Part shown: positions 5,283 to 6,096 of the stretch, one piece after another
How positions within the stretch are numbered: the first letter of the stretch is position 1
How the letters are laid out: each line of letters starts with the position of its first letter
Source of the DNA: an uncultured Geobacteraceae bacterium
Lineage (GTDB): Bacteria; Desulfobacterota; Desulfuromonadia; Geobacterales; Pseudopelobacteraceae
Length of the DNA stretch: 6,096 nt
Assembly: GCA_903879825.1 (NCBI GenBank)
Contig: CAIRND010000086.1
Location: 1-6,096 of the forward strand
Direction of reading: 5' to 3'
Made by a program: the position numbers and the translations under genes
The notes under the pieces: model-generated
What the model was told of the DNA's origin: nothing
The model's input: the letters and a program-made list of their open reading frames with translations, nothing else
The model's database searches: none

Positions 5283-6096
5283 TCAACCGGTCACCGGGAG
5301 CATTACAATAAAGGTGGTCCCCACCCCCACCCTGCTGCTCACTTCAATCTTTCCGCCGTTGTTTTCAATAATCCCGTACGATATTGACAGTCCGAGTCCT
5401 GTTCCTTCTGGCTTAGTGGTAAAAAATGGATCAAATACTCTGGCAATATTTTCTTCTGAAATCCCTTCGCCACTATCTTTAACGGCAGCGCAGACATACT
5501 TCCCATCAGCTGAACGATACGTGTCCATTTCCAGATTTCCCCCATGCGGCATTGCATGACCGGCATTTATAACCAGATTAATAAACACCTGGCGGATCTG
5601 ATTGGGGTCAGCTGAAACATGCGGTAAATCACTGCCGTAATTTTTTCTTATAATGACATTTTTGAAATCCGGTTGATTGTGAAAAAAAGTGGCCACCTCT
5701 TCAAGAATCGCATCAAGGGTAATAATACTTATTTCCGGCAGTGATTCCCGGCTGAATTCAAGAAGATTCTTCACAATTCCGGCGCATCTTTCAGTTTCTA
5801 AAATAACTCGCTCAACATCGGGTAATAAAGCAGGATCAAGCCTTTTATCGGTGTTTAGGATTGAGGCATAGAGCAGGATACCGGTCAACGGGTTATTGAT
5901 TTCATGTGCAACTCCAGCCGCGAGAGTACCGATAGAAGCCAGTTTTTCAGAGCGGCGCAATTGTTCTTCCATCAACTGGATTTCCCGACTTCGTTCTTCC
6001 ACTTTGTGTTCAAGGCTGTCAGCCCACCCCTTTAGCTCCTTATCAGCTCTGCCAAGGCTTTCCGTCATTACGTTGACCGCTTCCGATAACTCCCCA
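5283..6096 (-). CDS. Two-component sensor histidine kinase, C-terminal part (HAMP end, HisKA, HATPase_c)
   Basis: The frame is open to the right window edge; 271 complete codons are visible and the N-terminal sensor region is missing. The ATG at 6068 is internal, because the residues upstream (GELSEAVNV) continue the typical end of a HAMP domain. Seen next: a coiled-coil linker, then the H-box GVAHEINNPL with phospho-accepting His at codon 5904-5906, the N-box NLVINAGHAMP, the G1 box DSGEGI, the F-box FDPFFTTK, the G2 box GTGLGLS and a final GTTFIVMLP strand. All catalytic motifs are intact, and the H-box type is that of NtrB-like kinases, which often pair with NtrC-type regulators. It converges on the sigma-54 regulator ending at 5120, so it is a reasonable candidate partner. 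The gene orientation means the two are not co-transcribed, and the heme sensor at 1-693 is a competing candidate. Confidence 0.93.
   Translation of the reverse strand, partial: GELSEAVNVMTESLGRADKELKGWADSLEHKVEERSREIQLMEEQLRRSEKLASIGTLAAGVAHEINNPLTGILLYASILNTDKRLDPALLPDVERVILETERCAGIVKNLLEFSRESLPEISIITLDAILEEVATFFHNQPDFKNVIIRKNYGSDLPHVSADPNQIRQVFINLVINAGHAMPHGGNLEMDTYRSADGKYVCAAVKDSGEGISEENIARVFDPFFTTKPEGTGLGLSISYGIIENNGGKIEVSSRVGVGTTFIVMLPVTG

Noticed and set aside
5287..5297. CCGGT-C-ACCGG palindrome as a terminator stem
   Set aside because: It is a 5-bp stem with a one-base centre inside the last codons of the kinase and has no T-run after it on either strand. It is most likely coding coincidence.

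Overview
The window looks like chromosomal DNA from an iron-reducing or otherwise metal- or electrode-respiring member of the Desulfuromonadales/Geobacterales (former Deltaproteobacteria). The evidence is two large c-type multiheme cytochromes (7 and 12 CXXCH sites), a small di-heme b-type membrane cytochrome, an NtrC-type sigma-54 activator, and a sensor whose periplasmic domain itself carries heme motifs. No mobile element, tRNA, rRNA or CRISPR array is visible. Genes are tightly packed, and no gene-free stretch exceeds 300 bases.

Leftward (minus-strand) cluster, read from 3519 down to 1: a seven-heme, membrane-anchored periplasmic cytochrome c (cbcA-like, 2458-3519); a four-helix cytochrome b overlapping it by 11 nt (cbcB-like, 1809-2468); a secreted dodecaheme cytochrome built of four 75-residue triheme c7 modules (731-1720); and, 37 nt further on, the N-terminal part of a heme-binding transmembrane sensor that runs off the left edge (1-693). 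Gene order and heme counts match my memory of the Geobacter sulfurreducens cbcBA quinol-oxidising complex and its neighbouring dodecaheme gene. The inferred electron path is menaquinol to CbcB, then CbcA, then the dodecaheme periplasmic carrier, then outer-membrane conduits outside this window.

Rightward: across a 191-nt divergent promoter region lies a complete NtrC-type response regulator (3711-5120). In G. sulfurreducens the cbcBA genes depend on a sigma-54 response regulator (BccR) encoded nearby, so this is the obvious candidate controller. A convergent histidine kinase (5283-6096, minus strand, running off the right edge) follows and may be its partner.

Between these two convergent genes is a repeat element: three perfect 8-bp-spaced CGTTGCG units on the right, mirrored by a degenerate inverted copy on the left. 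A GG-N10-GC sigma-54-like site sits between cbcB and the dodecaheme gene. None was found upstream of cbcA. The points most worth a second look are the heme-sensing kinase encoded with the cytochromes, an EF-hand calcium loop inside the seven-heme cytochrome, and the internal sigma-54-like site.
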